A stretch of 64,000 nucleotides of DNA from Cenococcum geophilum 1.58. Lineage: Eukaryota; Ascomycota; Dothideomycetes; Gloniales; Gloniaceae. This document shows positions 36,286 through 49,900 of the stretch, in pieces. Each line of letters opens with the position of its first letter. Within the stretch, counting starts at the first letter, position 1. The notes beneath the pieces are model-generated. The model searched no databases. It was not told the DNA's origin and worked only from the letters and a program-made list of their open reading frames with translations. The position numbers were made by a program, and so were the translations under genes. The stretch lies in contig KV748222.1 of NCBI GenBank assembly GCA_001692895.1, positions 1,332,683 to 1,396,682 of the forward strand, written 5' to 3'.

Positions 36286-39200
36286 CTATCTCCCTCCTCT
36301 CTATTTTCGTCCTTAAAGATACCTAGTATCTCCAAGTCGTTTACTAGAGGTATAATGTCCGTCTAATTAATTTAGTTAACATTGTTACTTATAATGCCTA
36401 AAGTACCTCCTCCTTCTTTAGCTAAGCGCCAGTCTCGTACCGTAGCTATTATATTGTCGCTAGGTGAGATTATACTATCTCCGTGTTCTTGTTACGCGAA
36501 AGAGGGGTTGGTTTATATTACGCTAGCAAGTCCTTTATCTTAATAACCCTCTTCTTATTTAGAGTGCACTAAAGCAAATATTTAATCGTCCTATAATATT
36601 CGCTCGATTTCTAACGCTAAGTATGCGCGTCCTATGACTCTTAATAGTCTCTAAGTTCTCTAAGTAATTTATTATAGGGTCTTATGTTTAATTTGCCGCT
36701 GCGAAGCTTAATAGTGAATTATTAGAGGCGCTAGCCGAGATCTATTGACTTTAGTATAACAATAAGCTTTGTTTGGCTCGCATTCGTAATAAGGAGCGTT
36801 ATGCTTTTAAGGCCCGTCAAAACGCTTATGCTCGTCTTCTTTGTCTTAAAAAGGTTCGCGAGAAGGTCCGTTCTAAGGAGTGGAAACTTATTTAATAAGG
36901 TTTGTAGGAACTAGGCGATAAAAGAACAGATTCTCTTCTAATAGAGAAGGAAATAACTCTAAGTAGTTTAGCAGTTATTCTTCCTAGGTCCCCCTTAGGT
37001 AACTTATTCTTTAGCAATTCCCCTTTATTAATATTGCCTGACCTTTTCTCCTTTAATACTCCTATACCTTTTCTATAGCGTTCTTTAAGTTCTCTAGTAG
37101 CTCCTAGGTAGTCTTATTATAGCCTATCTACTTTACTTTATACTATATTTTATTATCTACGTCCTTATAACTAATAATCTTTAAAACTTACTATTTATCT
37201 TCCTCTTATCCTCTATACGTGTCTACTTTATATACTAGTGGCTTAACATTTCCGTATACTAGCTCTAGTATTACAATATACTATATAGGGTAGATCTTTA
37301 TCCTAGCTAATAGGTTTAACTTAAATATAACTAATAAAAATTTCTGCGTAATTTCGAAAGGTCCTAGTCTAACGTAGTCTAACTTCTTACTTAGTCGTCA
37401 ACTCTTAAAAATTTTGTATAATAGCTATACTTTATCTCCCTCCTTAAGATCTAGTCCCTCAGATCTCTTAGCATCGTAGTACTTTTTTATCCTTTGCTAT
37501 ACCACCTTAGCTATTTCCGTAAGGTTTATATAAAGATTTATTAAACTCTTTATTCTTTATTTAGCTATACTACTTATCTTCTTTACTTAATATAGCGATA
37601 ATAAGGTCCTTAGCTTATATCCGTAATTCGCCTTAAATAGTAACGTGCCTATTCCTTCTTATAGTATCGCGTTGTATATAAATTGTGTAACTAGTAATAG
37701 CGATACCTAATTATTCTATATATAATTAATATAATACCTTAGATATTATTCTAATATCTAATTTAATCTTTCCATTTAACCGTCTGTCTGTAGATAATAT
37801 ACAGTAGAAGTTACTGCTTAAACCCCTTACTCTACTAAAAATACTTCCTAGAATATTACTACGAATCTTAAATCTCTATCCAATATAATTTTATTTAGTG
37901 CTCTATATCTTATAAATACTTCTTTAATATAGATTCTAGCAATATCTTCCACTAATATTTCTTTTATATATACTATAAAGTATCCCCACTTTATAAGCTT
38001 ATCTACTATTATTAAAATTACGTTATAATCTTATCTAGTAATAGGATCTCTTAATTTTAGTAACTTAATAATAAAGTCCTATAATATAACCTCCTATAGT
38101 CTCTCTGGTATTTTAATAGGTTATAGCTCTCCATATAGCTTATACCTTATTAGTTTATTTCTTTAGTAATCTAGATATTCTTTTATAACTTACCTAGCTA
38201 GTCCCTAGATTTTATTAATAATGTACTCCTCTTAAAGTCTTAGTACTAAGCCTATAGCTCCGTTGTGTCCTTAAGTTAGTCCTTTATAAAATAACTTAAT
38301 AAACTCCTTTATAATAGATCTTGGTACGTATATTGCTTCTTAATTCTTATACTACTCTAAGTCTAGATCCTCTGCCTATGCATCTTAGATCTTTTATATT
38401 TAATTACTCTCTAGTAAATTATAGATCTTCTCTTCTTGTGTTACTATAATTTTCGGATAATTATACCTAATTAATCCGTCTATATTCTTTTGTAATAAAG
38501 CCCCTAATAGCTTTTTATTATTCTATAGTTTAGCTTTTCTACTTAGAGTATCTACTTGTGCATTCTCTGTACCCTTAATATACTAAATCTCAAAATAGTA
38601 TTTTATAAGCATCTCCGCCTATCTAACCTATCTATAATTAAGTTCTTTTATTATTAGGAACCCCATTAGGTTCTTATAATCCATTTTAACTATAAATAGT
38701 TTTTCTATACCTTATAAGAATGGCCTTTATTTTTTTAGTGCTGTAACTATACCTAATAACTCCTTGTTATAGATGTTATAGTTTAGTTCCAGTAGTATTA
38801 TTTTTTAACTATAGTATGCTACTAGGTGCCATCCATTTTTATATTTTTATAAAAAGTACGCTTCTAGTATATAATCTAATATATCCATTTTAACCACTAT
38901 CTCTAACTATAGTTAATAGATTTTAAGAACTGGCTCCTAGGTAAACAACTGTTTAATCTTCTTAAATAGTTCCTTTTATTTCTCTCCCTATACCTATAGT
39001 TCTTCCTTCTTTATTAATCTCGTAAGTGGCTTAATGTCCTTTAACTATTAAGCTATAAACCTTTTGCAGTAATTACAGAACTCTAGAAATGACCTTAACT
39101 ATATTATATTTTCTAGTTCTTACTAATTTACTATAGCCTCGATCTTCTTTAGATCTATACTAAGTTAGCCTAGTTTAATAATAAATTTAATAAAATCGGT

Positions 39201-42200
39201 CTTCCTAGTAAAGAATTTACATTTCTTAATTGCTACTAGCATCTACTCTTCCTATAGTCTCCTTAAGACCTATTTAACGTGTTCTCTATATTCTTCCTTA
39301 CTTATTAAGTAGATAATATTATTATTAAGATATACTATAACAAATTTATCTAAGTGTTCTCTTAATATATTATTAATACGCTTTTAAAATATTGCTAGTA
39401 TATTTATAAGCCCGAATTATATAACTAGTAGTTTATATAGTCCTTCCTTTAACCTAAAGGCTGCCTTTTATTTATTACCTTCCTTAATCCTAATCTAATA
39501 ATATACCTATCTTAGATCTATCTTTATAAAGATTTATATATTACCGATCCTATCTTAGATTTCGCTAATTAAGGGTAAAGAATACCTATCCTTCCTAGTA
39601 ATGCTATTTAACTATCTATAGTTAATGCATAGCCTAAGTTTTCTATTCTTCTTTAGTACGAATAGTACTAGATATCCCGCTAATAACTATAATGGTCTAA
39701 TATATCCTTTTTAAAGATTTTCTTAGATAAACTTCTTAAGTGCCTATAACTCTTTTTCTATTAACTTATAGGTTAGGTAAAACCTTAAACTTATTCCTAG
39801 TTCTAATTCTATCTTATAGTTCTATACTATATAATCTAATAGCTTTTTACTTTTTAGTAACTATAGTTTCTTGCTATACTTATAGTATCTCTTTAGTATA
39901 TAACTTAATCCTTAATTGGTCTCCTTATATATCGCTCCAACTTAGTACTATACTAACTTAGTTTATTATTATATCTTATATTATTATATATCTCTAATAT
40001 TAACCTAATCTATAACCTAATTAATCTTTAAATTATATTCCTATAACTAAGGCATTCCTAATACTGCCTTATTATTCCCTAATAGTAATATATTAAAAGA
40101 CATCTTAACTTATCTCCCTTTAATAGTTATCTAAATTAGTCCTGTTTTAAGATTAATAATGCCTTCTCTATAGGCTATTAGATCTCCTAAAATTGTTACT
40201 AATAGATAAGGGTGCTCTTTTTACCTATATAGTAGCCCTATCCTTTTAACTACTGCTAGTAAGATATAGTTCCTTATTACTTTACTATCTACTAATACTT
40301 TAAACTGCTAATCTTACTATTTAACTCTTAAATTTAGGTATTGTCCTTAAATTCCTTTAAGGGTCTAAGGCTTTACTACTAGCTCCCTCTAGTTCTATAG
40401 GCCTCTACTTTTCCTAACTATTAGCTACTTAATCCTGTTATACTTAGCTTATTCTTTAGCTAATACCTAGTTCGCTTTTTATCTTTAATATATTATAGAT
40501 AGGTATTCTCTAGATATTTCTACTATTATTATCTATTTAAGTATTCTTCCGTAAGAAATCTTCCTAGTTAAAGTATTAAATTTCCTTCCTCTTAGACTTC
40601 TACTGGATACCAGCTGTGTATATACTTAGCATTTCTGTACTATTATTTATCTATTATCTAGTATATCCTTATAGGGTATTTCCAATTCTTTTTCTTTAGA
40701 TTTTTGTATATCTTGTATATATCGTCTATATATATAATCTATAATAGCGTATAGTGTGCCAGGTGCTTTAGGTCAACTCTTAGCTTATTTTTATCTTTAA
40801 GTTTAAACCTCTATTGTATTAATCTAAACGTTGCGACTTTATTTATAGGTACTAAGACGCGCCTTTTGCTTCTCTAGTCCTCTAATTATTCCTTTAAATC
40901 CTTTAATATTATGATTAAGGCTCCCTTAATATGATTTATTGCTTTTTCCGTAATTAGGTAGTTTTGGATAACTTTCTTATCTAACTATATATAGAAATCT
41001 TCCCACTTATTATTGTGTTGTTACCTATACTACTTTTAGTATAGCTGCTAGAGTATATACGGTCTGTCTATAAGGAAGTATTTCCTTATTACTGCGTTAT
41101 AATAGCCCTTTATATATTATTCTTTAAACCTAGTAGGAATCCCTAGATCCTCTTTATTTTCCAGTTCAGTAAGCTACTTAGCTCTTAGTATGCCCGTTCT
41201 TAGCCTATTAATAATTCTTTATATGGGTGCTCTATCCCTTATATAACCTAGTATGCTAGATTTTATATTTAGTTTCTTTTTTTGCTATAAGGTAATTCTT
41301 GCTCTAAATTCCTCTATAGTTTCTTTCTTTTTGCGTCTTGCGAGTAGATCCTTAAAGTCTTCTTACTTTTTAATCTTGGTATTAAACTTTTAATCTTTAG
41401 TCTAAATATCTTATTTAACTAGTAAGTCCTTTAGGTCTATATATCTATCTCCTAATTTAACTACTATTTATATTACAGATTCTCTAATCTATAGCAAAGC
41501 CGCTTGCTTCTTACTTATAGGTGTCCTTATTTATACTCTAAACTCTTAACCCCTTAGATTCTTTAATCCTAAGCTTGCCTCTTCCTTAAGCTGCGCTCTA
41601 GCCTTAGTCTAACTAAGCTTTACTAGTGTTCTTATCTCGTCTTAAGAGCCTTAAATTTTACTTATCTTATCTTAAGAATCTTATGCTATTAGGAATACTT
41701 ATCCCAAGCTTATTTATATATTCTTAAACTAAGCTACTACCCTACTCTATCGGTTTGCGTCCGTTATAGGTCCTTAAGTATACCTTATCTCTTCTTAAGA
41801 ATCTTAATCGTCTTTTATCTCGTCTTAAGAATCTTAAGCCTTTAGCCTTTTGCCTTTATTAAGTGGTGAGCTAGCACTAGCAGTTGTCTGCTTACTTAAT
41901 CGTCTTTAGATATTACTTCTTCCATCTTATAAAGTAATAGATGCTGTATCTAATAGTGTTATAATACCCGTTACTAAACCTTACTCTATAGCGGTCTCAG
42001 TCTCTACTTTTATTGCGTTATTAAGGTTTGGATACCCCTAGTTAGTTCCTTTACTATCCTTATCGCTATTAATTAATAAGTACTCTAACTCCATTGTTAT
42101 TATTACTAACTATTATCCGTACGTTACTATAATATCTTAATCTAGCTTATAGAGTTAATCTTATTCTTTATCTAACTCTTTAGTTCCTTTAAGTTCTCTT

Positions 42201-43481
42201 AACTCTAGCTCCTATAGCTAATAGCTTGCACTATACTTAGCGTCTTTATAAATTTAGTATGTATTGTTATAATAAAACGTAAAACTTCTAATTAAACATT
42301 CTTTTGTTCCTCGTAGTGCACTATTATCCCTCTATACGTATGTGTTATATACTATTAGTCTAGTTCCCTTTACTATATAATAACTCTAACCACTTCTATA
42401 GTCTCTAGCGAAATAACCCTGTTTTTCGCAATTTATATAAGCTCTATCTTTAAACCATTACTTTTGCTATAGAGTCCGCTTAAACGTCTTCTGTTACTAA
42501 GATCCTTAGTTTAGCCTATGCTCCTTAGTTCTATAATTACTTAATCCTTAACCTCTAGGTTTCTATAGTTGCTTTCCCTATCTTTTATAGGTTTCTCTAG
42601 TACCACTTAGGTCTATTAGCTCTGCGCTATACCATAGTTTCTAACTTAGCTTTAGTTATTACATACTCTACGTCTTATATAACTATAGAACTCTGTTCTA
42701 GCCTTTCTTAGCCTATTTCCTTTAGAAGATCCTATTATTAATCTTAATCGCTTAATCTATTAATTCCCTTAGGGTGTCCGCATCTTCTATTAGAATAATT
42801 ACGTCTTAGACTTTAGCCTTAAGTCCCTGTTTATACTATACTATAAGCGCCTTATTGTTCCATTTAACCTATATAGCAAGTGTTTAAAACTATATCGTGT
42901 ACTTAATTGCTGAAGTTCGCTATATTAGGTCCTAAAGCTTTCTCTCTACTATAGTTGTTGCTTTTAGGTCCCTAAATATCTATATTAATCGCTCCGCGAA
43001 TCCTACCTAGCTAAAAAACATAAATCATACCTCTTAATTAGTAGTAGTTATTCCGTTAGTCTGTATTTCCGTTAAGTAGGGTTTAAACTATTTAAGTGCC
43101 CGACCCATTAGGAATAGTCCTACATAGGCTACCTAATCTATTGTTGTGGCTAACTTGGCCCCTTCTTATATGACTTTAAAATGCATTTACGTTAGGAATC
43201 CTTTAAGCTTTAATCTCTCCCCTAAAAATTATTTAATTAAAGGTAACTTAACCTTTACTACTCCTATTCTATTAAGTCTTTCTTTAAGTGTTTAGTTATT
43301 CTTATTTAACCTATTAACGATTTCCTGTAACTGCCCAACCGTAACTGGTTGTGAGTTAGTATCTTATATACTTGTATCTCTACTTAACCTTAAAGTAGTT
43401 GCTGCCGTTAATGGCGTCGTAGTGGCTGCTTTTAGTGGCATGTTATTTGACTTATTAAAACCGTAACTATGGTAGTAATTG

Positions 43482-43905
43482 TATAACGGAGCCTTGTAGT
43501 AGGAACTACGGTGGACTCGTTAATAGGCTAGGTATATAGGTATTATAAGTAAGTTAATAACGTAATAATAACTGGTGGAGTGGTTACCTAATAAATTAAC
43601 GCTAATTGTATTCTGAGAATTACTATAAGGAAGGAACTATCTAGGTAGGGACTAAGGGTCCTTAAATACACAACCGTACTCCTATGAAATCCTTCTTGTA
43701 CGTGATGTACGTGAGGTATATAAGGTATATAAGACGTTTCTCGCAGACCTCGTAAAGCTTACAGAGCTCGTTATGTGACCTTGGTTACTATTCCTCGTCA
43801 TATGGCTCTACGGGTTCTATCCTGGACCGTGCTTATATTAACTAACTAGCTTCTTCTAACTCCTCTCTAAGTAGTCGTAATATCGTACTTAAAGCGTCCG
43901 TAACA
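43482..43905 (-). repeat. 5' LTR of gypsy H
   Basis: A 424-bp match to 35862-36285, ending GTCCGTAACA and followed by the CCTTA duplication. It has more CA/TG than its partner. Confidence 0.93.
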
Positions 43906-46900
43906 CCTTAGGTATTTACCCCCTATAGCGCTAACTATACTATAGCTTAGGTTTGTCTTGCCTAAGTTAGCCTCTGTACCATTAACTCCTATTTACCTCT
44001 CTAGCGTTAGTCTAACTAGTATTATATTGCGGTAGATAGTTTTCCAGCGTTCTTATATGTTCTACTTTAGCTCCTTTTTCTATCTTACTATTGTCTTTAC
44101 TAACCTCTTACGTGTCTCCCTTTCTCCTCTATATAGGCCTAGGCCCTAAAGCGGCACTATTCTTCTTCTGCTTTCTTTACCTGTTTCTCTAATATCTCTT
44201 CCCTACTTTAGGGTTGTTNGTTTATTCTCCTANNGGGNACCCTAGGGTCCCTTTATAGTTTACTTAGGCGTGTCTTAATATACTTTNTAATATTAGAGTT
44301 GNGTTTATTTTACGTCCTTTATATTATAGCGGCTTTAATATATAACTGTAGGGGGGGAATATTAGATTCCTTCTTAAGTAGTGCTGTGGCCGTTTACTTG
44401 TACCCGCCTATAATACTTTAAAGGTAGGCTGTTTAGACCTTTTAAAGTAGTTTAAGGAGTAATTTAGGGGGGCCCTTNTTAGTTTCTCTAATGGCCCAAA
44501 TACTGGATCTATATATTATGGTTAGCCAGATAACTGCTATATATAGTAGACGTAACCTCTAGAAGCATGGACCCTATATGGAATTAACAATCCTAGATAA
44601 AGTAATAAACTGTGCTTGGCCTTTACGGGCTACTTACGCCATATATGCGCTCTACTAAAGCTTACTGTCTACCTATACTTCTAATACCCTTAGGCCCTAA
44701 ACTGGTTAACCCCTAAAGCCTTAAATATGAATTATATACTAGAGATCTATAAATTGGTTACGTTTTCTTATAAAATAGATTAGCTGGTATTTCTCTAATA
44801 AGAATTAGACTCTATAACGTTTTGCCTATTCTATATAAGTATTATAGGCTTTCTCTAGTATTCTATAATTCTCTACGGCTGTTAGCCCGTATATAATTAG
44901 GTTTATGTTATTAATAAAGCCTATCCCCTAGGTCGCCCCTTCCTTAAAGGAGTTAAGTAGGTTACTTATAAAGAAAAGGAAGAGTATAGGCGAGAGGGGT
45001 AATTCTTATGGTATTTCTGTTGCAACTGCAATAGGGGGGCTTTAGTATCCGCTAAAGACTAGTAATGTTTCTTTCTGGCTTGTAAACCCTTAGACAAATT
45101 ATATAATTTATTCTGAAAAGCCCTTTGCCCTAAGGATATATAGGAGACGCTCGTGGGGTATATTATTATAGGCACTACTAATATCTAGGCTAAGTATTAA
45201 TACTATAAAGTCCTTTCGCATCGCCTATGCAGATTTAATGGTGGCAGCGAGTAGCGTAAGTGCTAATAGTGTTAAGCGGTTCTTTCTTACCTCTATTTAG
45301 CTTTGTGGTAGTAGGGCGTATTCCTCTACTATATCTGCTATATGTTCCGCTATTACCCTTTCTAAGATCTTGCTAAGGGTGTTTTCTAAGGCAATAGGGC
45401 GGTAGCTTCCTAGGATTAAGTAATTTACTTTACCTTCTTTTTATAGGATAACCGTCGTTATAGATCTTCTAAGTTATGGGTAATAGCCTATAGTAAAGTA
45501 TGCTTTAGCTATATCTGCAAGCCAAGGTGCTATAAGTGGCCTATAGGTTTTTAGGGCCTTATTTAGAATCCTATTTGGTCCTAATACTATATTATTTAAA
45601 AGGCGGCTAATAGTTCTAGCTATTTCCTCTATTATTATATTGCTGTTAACCTATAGGCGAGTTACTGGTGTTTCGCCTATAATATTACTAAGGTCTACTA
45701 AAGCTAGTTAGGGAAGAACCTTTCTATAAGGATCTTTACCTTCTTATTGTTGTTGTTTATAGCCTATAATTCTCCTACTCTTTATAGGGGTGGTAGGTAT
45801 AGGTCTTCTGCTAGGCGCCCTATTTTTTTCTTTACCTATTTTACTATAGCCCAAAGGCCCTTATTATAGGGGAGGCTTAGGTTAGAAGTATACTTATTTA
45901 TAAACCGTCTCTAGTTATTTCTTGCTTCTTTTTTTAGGGTATTCTTTAGCTAGTTTCTTATATCTTTATATCGTCTCTCGTCTTTAGGGTTATAGCTACT
46001 TATATATTTTCTTCTTGCTTATTATTAGCTAGCAACTAGAACTACGCATTATATAGACTATGCGTATTACGCATAGGGGCCTAGTTTTAAGATTGGGCAG
46101 TGCTCTTTTAGCCTATTTTTAATTACTGCCTAGATCCTTTCTAGTCTTTAGTTGATTTCCTTAGGGGTAGCTAATAAGCCTTACTTATTTGGTATTAGGT
46201 GGATTTCTTCTAGGTCTTAAAGTTATTGTTTAACTGCATTAAGGAAACTATTTATCTTAAGCTTCCTTATTGCGTATCTTTTTCTATTTAGTTACGCTTT
46301 GGTATCTAGGTTTAGTTATATCTAAATAGGGATATAGTCTAGGGTAAGTGCCTATTCTTCTTTAGGGTTACACCTTTCGAGTCTCTAGTATAGGCCTTTA
46401 TCTATAAATATAAGGTTAATTATACTTCTAGCGGTGCCTTATTGCTATATAATTACTCCTAGGGGGGTAGCTAGCTTAAGGCCCTAGATATCTATAGCTC
46501 TTAGTAAGCACTCTAACTGTTAATCTGCAGCAATATAGATACCCCCCTACCGCGGGTAGTAGAGGTTTATGTCTCCTAATAGGATAAACTCTATACCTTT
46601 GGTTTCTAGTAAGCTTATTACCAATATAATATTCTCTATTTATAGGACCCCTTCAACCCTAGGGTTATATATATTAATAATTTGTACCAGTCCCCTATAT
46701 ATTTGGATTATTATAACTACAATATCTAGGTTAACTGCCTGCTATAACTATAAGGATAGGCTAATAGCCTTGCTAATTATAAAGTATACGTATATGGCTG
46801 CTTTTAGTTCGTATAGGAGCTGGAATTCTTAGGGGCAGTATGTTAATTATAGGAAGGTATTATAATACGGTTCTTATATAGTAAGGATATAGTGTTTCTC

Positions 46901-49900
46901 TAGGTCTAGACTATCTAATAGGGGCCTTACAAGGCGATGGTTTATATTACCGCAGTTATACCATATAATGGATAGGTAGCGGACCCCCAGTAAGGGTCCT
47001 TCAACTTTCCTTTATTCCTCGCTTCTTCTATTTCCATTTTCTCTAGAATATTTAGAGCTTCTATCTCTTATATTTACACCCTAGTTACTACTTATTTTAT
47101 ATAGAGCTTTCTATTCCTATATCTTATATTCCTGTTAGCGCTTCTATATCTAAATCTATTATTATTACCGGTTCTTCCCCTATTCTTACTAGTCGGCTAT
47201 ATACCCTTTATAGGTCGGCTATAAATGTTATATTTGCCGCATTAAGTCTAATTCTTAATTATCCTAGTCTTAAGCCTACTATCGCTGTCTATAGGGGTCT
47301 TCCTACGGGGCGTCCTCTCCCTTGTGTCCCCTGTAATCCTTATATCCCTAATCAGTCTAGTAATATTACGCGGCGTTGCTTCTGGCCTATTAAGGCTTGG
47401 AATAACTAGCTTAGCCCTCTAGTATTAAAGGTAGGAAATGCTAGGAAGGCACCTACGTCCCCCTAGCTTATCGCCTGTTGTTTCTATTCGTATAACCTAG
47501 CGTATAGTTATTTCCGCAGCTGTTAAGCCCTTGCCTTCCGTCTCCTATATTTAATGCAGTCTTCTCTCTCTTACGCCTTATATGTGCTTTGGTGGTAGTT
47601 TACGCATTTTATTTAGTCTTAATTTAAGCAATATCTCGTATTGTAGGGGCCTATATAGTGGCCGTAGCACACCTATACTGCGTATATAGATTAGGTGTGT
47701 CCCTATTATATATAGCAATAGTATTATTCTAGGCGTAGTCTGTAGTTATAGAGCCTTATATTATATATAAGGCTATTTATAATTATTCCTTTTTAGATAA
47801 AGAGTTTTTGCATTCCTAGTATATATATGCTAACAATAAGGGAGCTATACATTTGTCCGGCGTCTCCCTAGCGAGTCTTTAGCAACCCTTATATCCTCTC
47901 GTTATTCTCATTATATACTTAGTTTACATTTTCCTATTAAAGCTATTAGATTTGGGTGATTTTAAGTCCTAGTATAAGGCGTTCCGTTTATCTTACTATC
48001 TCCTATATAATTACTGTATTGTCCGCCTAGCGTCCCTTTTTTACCCTAAGGCTTATAGAAACCACTAGGACTTTAACTAGGTAATTCTTACGGAGTACTT
48101 TTATGCTAATACGTTCTCCTAGCCTATCCCCTGCCTTTATAGCTCATTTCTTTACCTATTAGTCCTTTAGGGTAACTCTAATATCTCCGCTCTTAAGGTG
48201 TTAGACTATAATAGCATTATAGACCTCTTTATATATCTTTATAAGGACTTCTATTTCTAATTATCCCCTAAGCCCCTCTGCTTATTCTATATTTGGTTAT
48301 ATTATAATTATATGCCTAGTTATTAACTTAAGGGGGGTAGGTTCCCTATGCTGTAAAAGCGCAGCTATGGCGGCCCAGGTGCGGTTCGCCAGTAAGGGGG
48401 GTTATACTTATTTTTAATTTTACTTAGCCGTTAGAGGATTTAATTAAGGGTTTGCTAGAGGGGCGCCTAAGGTTCGCTAGACTAGCGGAGCCATTCTACT
48501 AGCTGTATTAGTTCGTTATAGCTAACGATTACTCCCCCGCAATTCTAGATACTAAACGCGTTTAATAGGCTTTATATTTTATTAGATGCCTTCTTAATAG
48601 AGGTATTTCCGCTTTATGGTGTAGTATTCGCCCGTCTTTATTATGGAGGGCCATTGCTAGGCGTAGTTCTAGCAGTCGCGCGCGAGTGCGAGCCACTGTC
48701 GTTTAACGTATGCCTCCCCTATAATGTATATATCTTAGGGGGATTCTCTAGGTGTTTTTCAGGGTTCTTTTAGTTAGTTTTGGTCTTTTTAGGCCGGGTG
48801 TAGCAAGAGCTCCTTTTAGAATAATTGGGTTAATTAGGTGCTAATAGAAGATATAGATACCCTAAGGGAACTAATAGATTAAGTAATAAAGATTAATAAT
48901 AGGATCTACTAAAGGGAATAAACTAAGAGAGGTTAAGATAGAGTTCTATAGTTATATAAGGCGCAGAGCACGTAACGACTAAAGCTAAGTTAGAAACTAT
49001 AGTATGGCGTAGAGCTAATAGACCTAAGCGGTATAAAAGAAGCCTATAAGAGATAGAGTAAGAAACTATAAAAATATAGAGGTTAAAGATCTAGTAATTA
49101 TAGGACTAAGGAGTAAAGGCTAAACTAGGGATCTTAGCAGCAGAAGACGTTTAGGCGGACTTTATAATAAAATTAATAGTTTAGAGACGGAGCTTATATA
49201 AATTATGGAAAATAAGGTTACTTCGCAAGGGATTATAAAGATAGTTAGAGTTACTATATAATAAAGGGAACCAGGCTAATAGTAGAAGATACATATATAT
49301 AAAGGGATAATAGTATACTGTAAGGAACAAAGAAATATCTAATTAGAAGTTTTGCGTTTTATTATAATAACGCATACCAAATTTATAAAGATGCTAAGTA
49401 TAGCGTAAGCTATTAGCTATAGGAGCTAAGTTTATTAAAATATTAAGGAACTAACGAACTAGCTCGCAAATTGGATATTAAGGACAATAAATTTAATAAA
49501 GGCGAAGCATTTTGTAATAATAAGGCAATAAAGGCGGTTTACTAGGAATACGCGGCCATTGGAGATATTATACTAGAGGTAAAGGATAATTCCACTATAA
49601 AATAGGGAATATTAGTAGGGATCGAAACCCCACTAGATACAATGTCTATCGCTTTATAAGATGTAAGAGAAGTAGGATAGTAAATTACTTCGGTACTTAA
49701 TAAAGGCGGAAAGCTAAAGGCTTAAGATTTTTATAATAAGATAAAAGACGACTAAGACTTTTAAGACAAGATAAGGTAAGCTTAAGGACCTATAACGGAT
49801 AATAACTAATAAAGTAGAGTAATAGCTTAGTTTAGTAATATATAAATAAGCTTAGGATAAAGTTTTCTAAAGATATAAGACTTTTAAGATAAGATAAGTG

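Larger units (their letters stand above)
35862..43905 (-). mobile_element. Gypsy element H: full-length chromodomain LTR retrotransposon, deepest insertion
   Basis: An 8.04-kb minus-strand member of the A/B family inserted into the C-terminal region of LINE L1, with the 5-bp duplication CCTTA (35857-35861 and 43906-43910). LTRs of 424 bp lie at both ends. Rough parts: chromodomain about 37090-37180, reverse transcriptase about 39240-39750, protease about 40285-40310, gag zinc knuckle near 42420, gag start near 43440. A polypurine tract lies beside the left LTR at about 36286-36302. It is broken throughout, but its LTRs keep more CG and TG than those of C or G. That fits its place as the last arrival in the stack. 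Confidence 0.92.
35228..48840 (-). mobile_element. LINE L1: apparently full-length Tad-like non-LTR retrotransposon, split by gypsy H
   Basis: Minus-strand LINE of about 5.56 kb once gypsy H (35862-43905) is set aside. It is flanked by a 15-bp target duplication CTAATAGAAGATATA (35213-35227 and 48841-48855) in gag of G. Right to left: 5' leader about 48250-48840, ORF1 about 47010-48250, endonuclease about 46500-47010, reverse transcriptase about 44870-45700 (SLDIS...YNN motif near 45140-45200, F-DD motif near 44885-44935), then the C-terminal part and 3' end. The 3' terminus is an ATT/TAT repeat, not poly-A. Long stop-dense tracts show that both frames are dead. Relative to L0 it lacks a segment near 48255 in the ORF1/5' region. 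Confidence 0.88.

Noticed and set aside
46569-46832. 87-codon plus-strand open frame
   Set aside because: It is antisense to the LINE L1 endonuclease domain, which reads on the minus strand and matches L0.
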